Source: Cordilura impudica (taxonomy: Eukaryota; Arthropoda; Insecta; Diptera; Scathophagidae). From it: a stretch of 64,000 bases of DNA. Shown here piece by piece: positions 62,691 to 64,000 of the stretch (position 1 is the stretch's first letter; each line of letters opens with the position of its first letter). Location of the stretch: the NCBI GenBank assembly GCA_963682025.1, contig OY821519.1:163259803-163323802 (forward strand). The letters are read 5' to 3'. The notes beneath the pieces are model-generated. The model was given only the letters and a program-made list of their open reading frames with translations. It ran no database searches and was not told where the DNA came from. Made by a program: the position numbers and the translations under genes.

Positions 62691-64000
62691 ATTTTATTGA
62701 TCCGATCCTAGACTCACCCATGGAAATGTGTGAACTTTTCTTCGTTTTAAAATCACTTAAGGATAATAAATCTCCTGGTCAAGATGGTATCTGTTATGAA
62801 TTTTACAAAAATGCTCCTAATTCTTTTATTAATGAAATGTTATCTGTCTTTAACAAAATTTTCCTACATGAACAAATTCCATCAAGCTTCCGTAAATCTA
62901 TACTCTTTTCAAAAAAGGTGATCCCAATTTCGCATCAAACTATCGAGGGTTATCGCTGATTAATACCTCATGCAAAATATTTAATACCATTATACTGAAT
63001 CGTTTAACGGAATGGATAGATCGTAATGATTCTGAATGAATTTCAAGCCGGATTTAGAAAGAATTATTCAACCGTTGACAACATTTTTAACCTCGTTAAT
63101 ATTGTGAATTTAAACAAAGCAAACAATAATAACACATATGCTTTCTTTGTTGATTTTTCGTGCGCATTTGATACGATTCCTCGTAATAGTTTATTTTACA
63201 AGCTCTCATGCCTTGGTATGTCGTCGAAAATAATAAGAATTTTACAGCACTTGTATGAAAATACGGAAAGTTGTATTTGGGATGGAAACTCTTATTCTGA
63301 TCCATTTGCAGTTGAAATAGGTGTAAAGCAGGGTTGTATATTAAGCCCCCTATTATTCTCATTATATGTTAATGATTTGGCTGATGAGTTACCTGGCGGT
63401 GTAAATGTTGCGGAGGTTAATGTTAAAATACTGCTCTATGCCGACGACCTTGTTATATTATCAGATACTCCAACAGAATTGCAAAAAATGATTGATTGTT
63501 TATACTATTATTGTTCAACGTGGTCCTTGAAAGCTAATCTAGATAAATCTAAAATAGTGGTATTTCGTTCCGGTACTAGAATTTCTTCAAATTTAAACTG
63601 GGTTTTTGGTGGTGATAATATTGAGATTGTAAACAGTTATAAATATCTTAGTGTAGACATTACATGTAATCTCTCCTTTAGAAAACACTTGAACAATAAA
63701 TTAGCAGCCTCGAAACTGGCGATAAACTCTACTTGGTACAACCCGCAAATCTCACAGAATAATAAGCTTAAAATATTTCAAGCGGCATCCAGATCTATTA
63801 TGTTATATGCAGCGCAAGTGTGGGGATATATGAAATATGACGAGGTTGAAAAACTATTTAGATTTTTTATTCAAAAAATGTATCTACCTACCACTACACC
63901 AAATTACATTTTGTATATAGAAACAAACCTGGAGTCTCTATACGTATCTGCCTTAAAACATCACCTAGGCTATATTCATAAAGTATTAAGTATGAATCCT
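62691..64000 (+). pseudogene. ORF2 reverse transcriptase of element K
   Basis: The first part, KSLKDNKSPGQDGICYEFYK, lies in the frame ending at 62959. Frame changes at an A6 run near 62915 and again near 63025. From about 63030 the reading is open to the window edge with FQAGFRKNYST, FVDFSCAFDTIPR, GVKQGCILSPLLFSLYVNDL, LLYADDLVIL (about 63431-63460) and NLDKSKIVVFRSG. The 3' end lies beyond the window. Confidence 0.85.

Larger units (their letters stand above)
60557..64000 (+). mobile_element. Non-LTR retrotransposon K, running off the window
   Basis: ORF1 with coiled coil and RRM-like region, then an endonuclease/RT ORF2, both with stops or frame changes. Sequence style differs from the CR1-like E/F and Jockey-like J. 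The RT has YADDLVIL and a C-terminal part related to I/Jockey-superfamily elements. Clade not assigned. Confidence 0.8.

Overview
The window is transposable-element-dense, AT-rich DNA from an insect, most likely a higher (schizophoran, calyptrate-like) fly. The evidence is a Vps13D-type host gene fragment, repeats resembling fly DINE-1/INE-1 Helitrons with GTCC microsatellites, and mdg1/412-like Ty3/gypsy, BEL/Pao, Jockey-like and CR1-like elements. The only host protein-coding gene I can recognise is Vps13D-like (14703-18203, minus strand). It carries intact-looking domains but two in-frame stops and one or two frame breaks in homopolymers.

Layout. 1-6167: Ty3/gypsy-like element A (minus), with a 5' LTR, a tandemly amplified LTR/primer-site junction, three small ORFs upstream of gag, gag, protease and a broken pol. 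A SINE sits in its leader. 6430-11222: decayed sister copy B (plus), head to head with A. 11253-13990: 3'-truncated Jockey-like element J (minus). 14703-18203: Vps13D fragment. 18520-19170: non-LTR reverse transcriptase remnant. 19601-22242: DNA transposon with an intact spliced 556-residue transposase, sitting at the TTAA centre of a perfect palindrome. 22611-23906: two DINE-1-like repeats.

23981-35383: Ty3/gypsy-like element C (minus), split by a 4.06-kb Transib/RAG1-like transposon (28601-32661). That transposon's left end is CACAGTG, the heptamer of vertebrate V(D)J recombination signals. C has the same gene order as A, including the three small ORFs before gag. 36016-55163: BEL/Pao element D with a perfect 5-bp target duplication (CTTTC). 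It is split by CR1-like element F, which is itself split by a near-intact CR1-like element E and by a Helitron (45689-48540) that contains a DINE-like repeat. 55386-55755: small Helitron-like repeat. 55906-58225: hAT transposon with 8-bp target duplications. 58745-60156: integrase end of another gypsy element. 60557-64000: non-LTR element K, running off the window.

Reading the nests gives an order of insertion: old transposase debris, then D, then F, then E and the Helitron; and C, then the Transib-like element. No cellular pathway is encoded here apart from Vps13D, a lipid-transfer protein. The most notable items are the RAG1-like transposon with its signal-like end and palindromic right junction, the conserved small upstream ORFs (one with a myristoylation-type N-terminus and a membrane segment) in two diverged gypsy-like elements, the TTAA transposon centred on a palindrome, and the stop codons in the Vps13D-like gene. 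All domain assignments are by eye; no database search was run.
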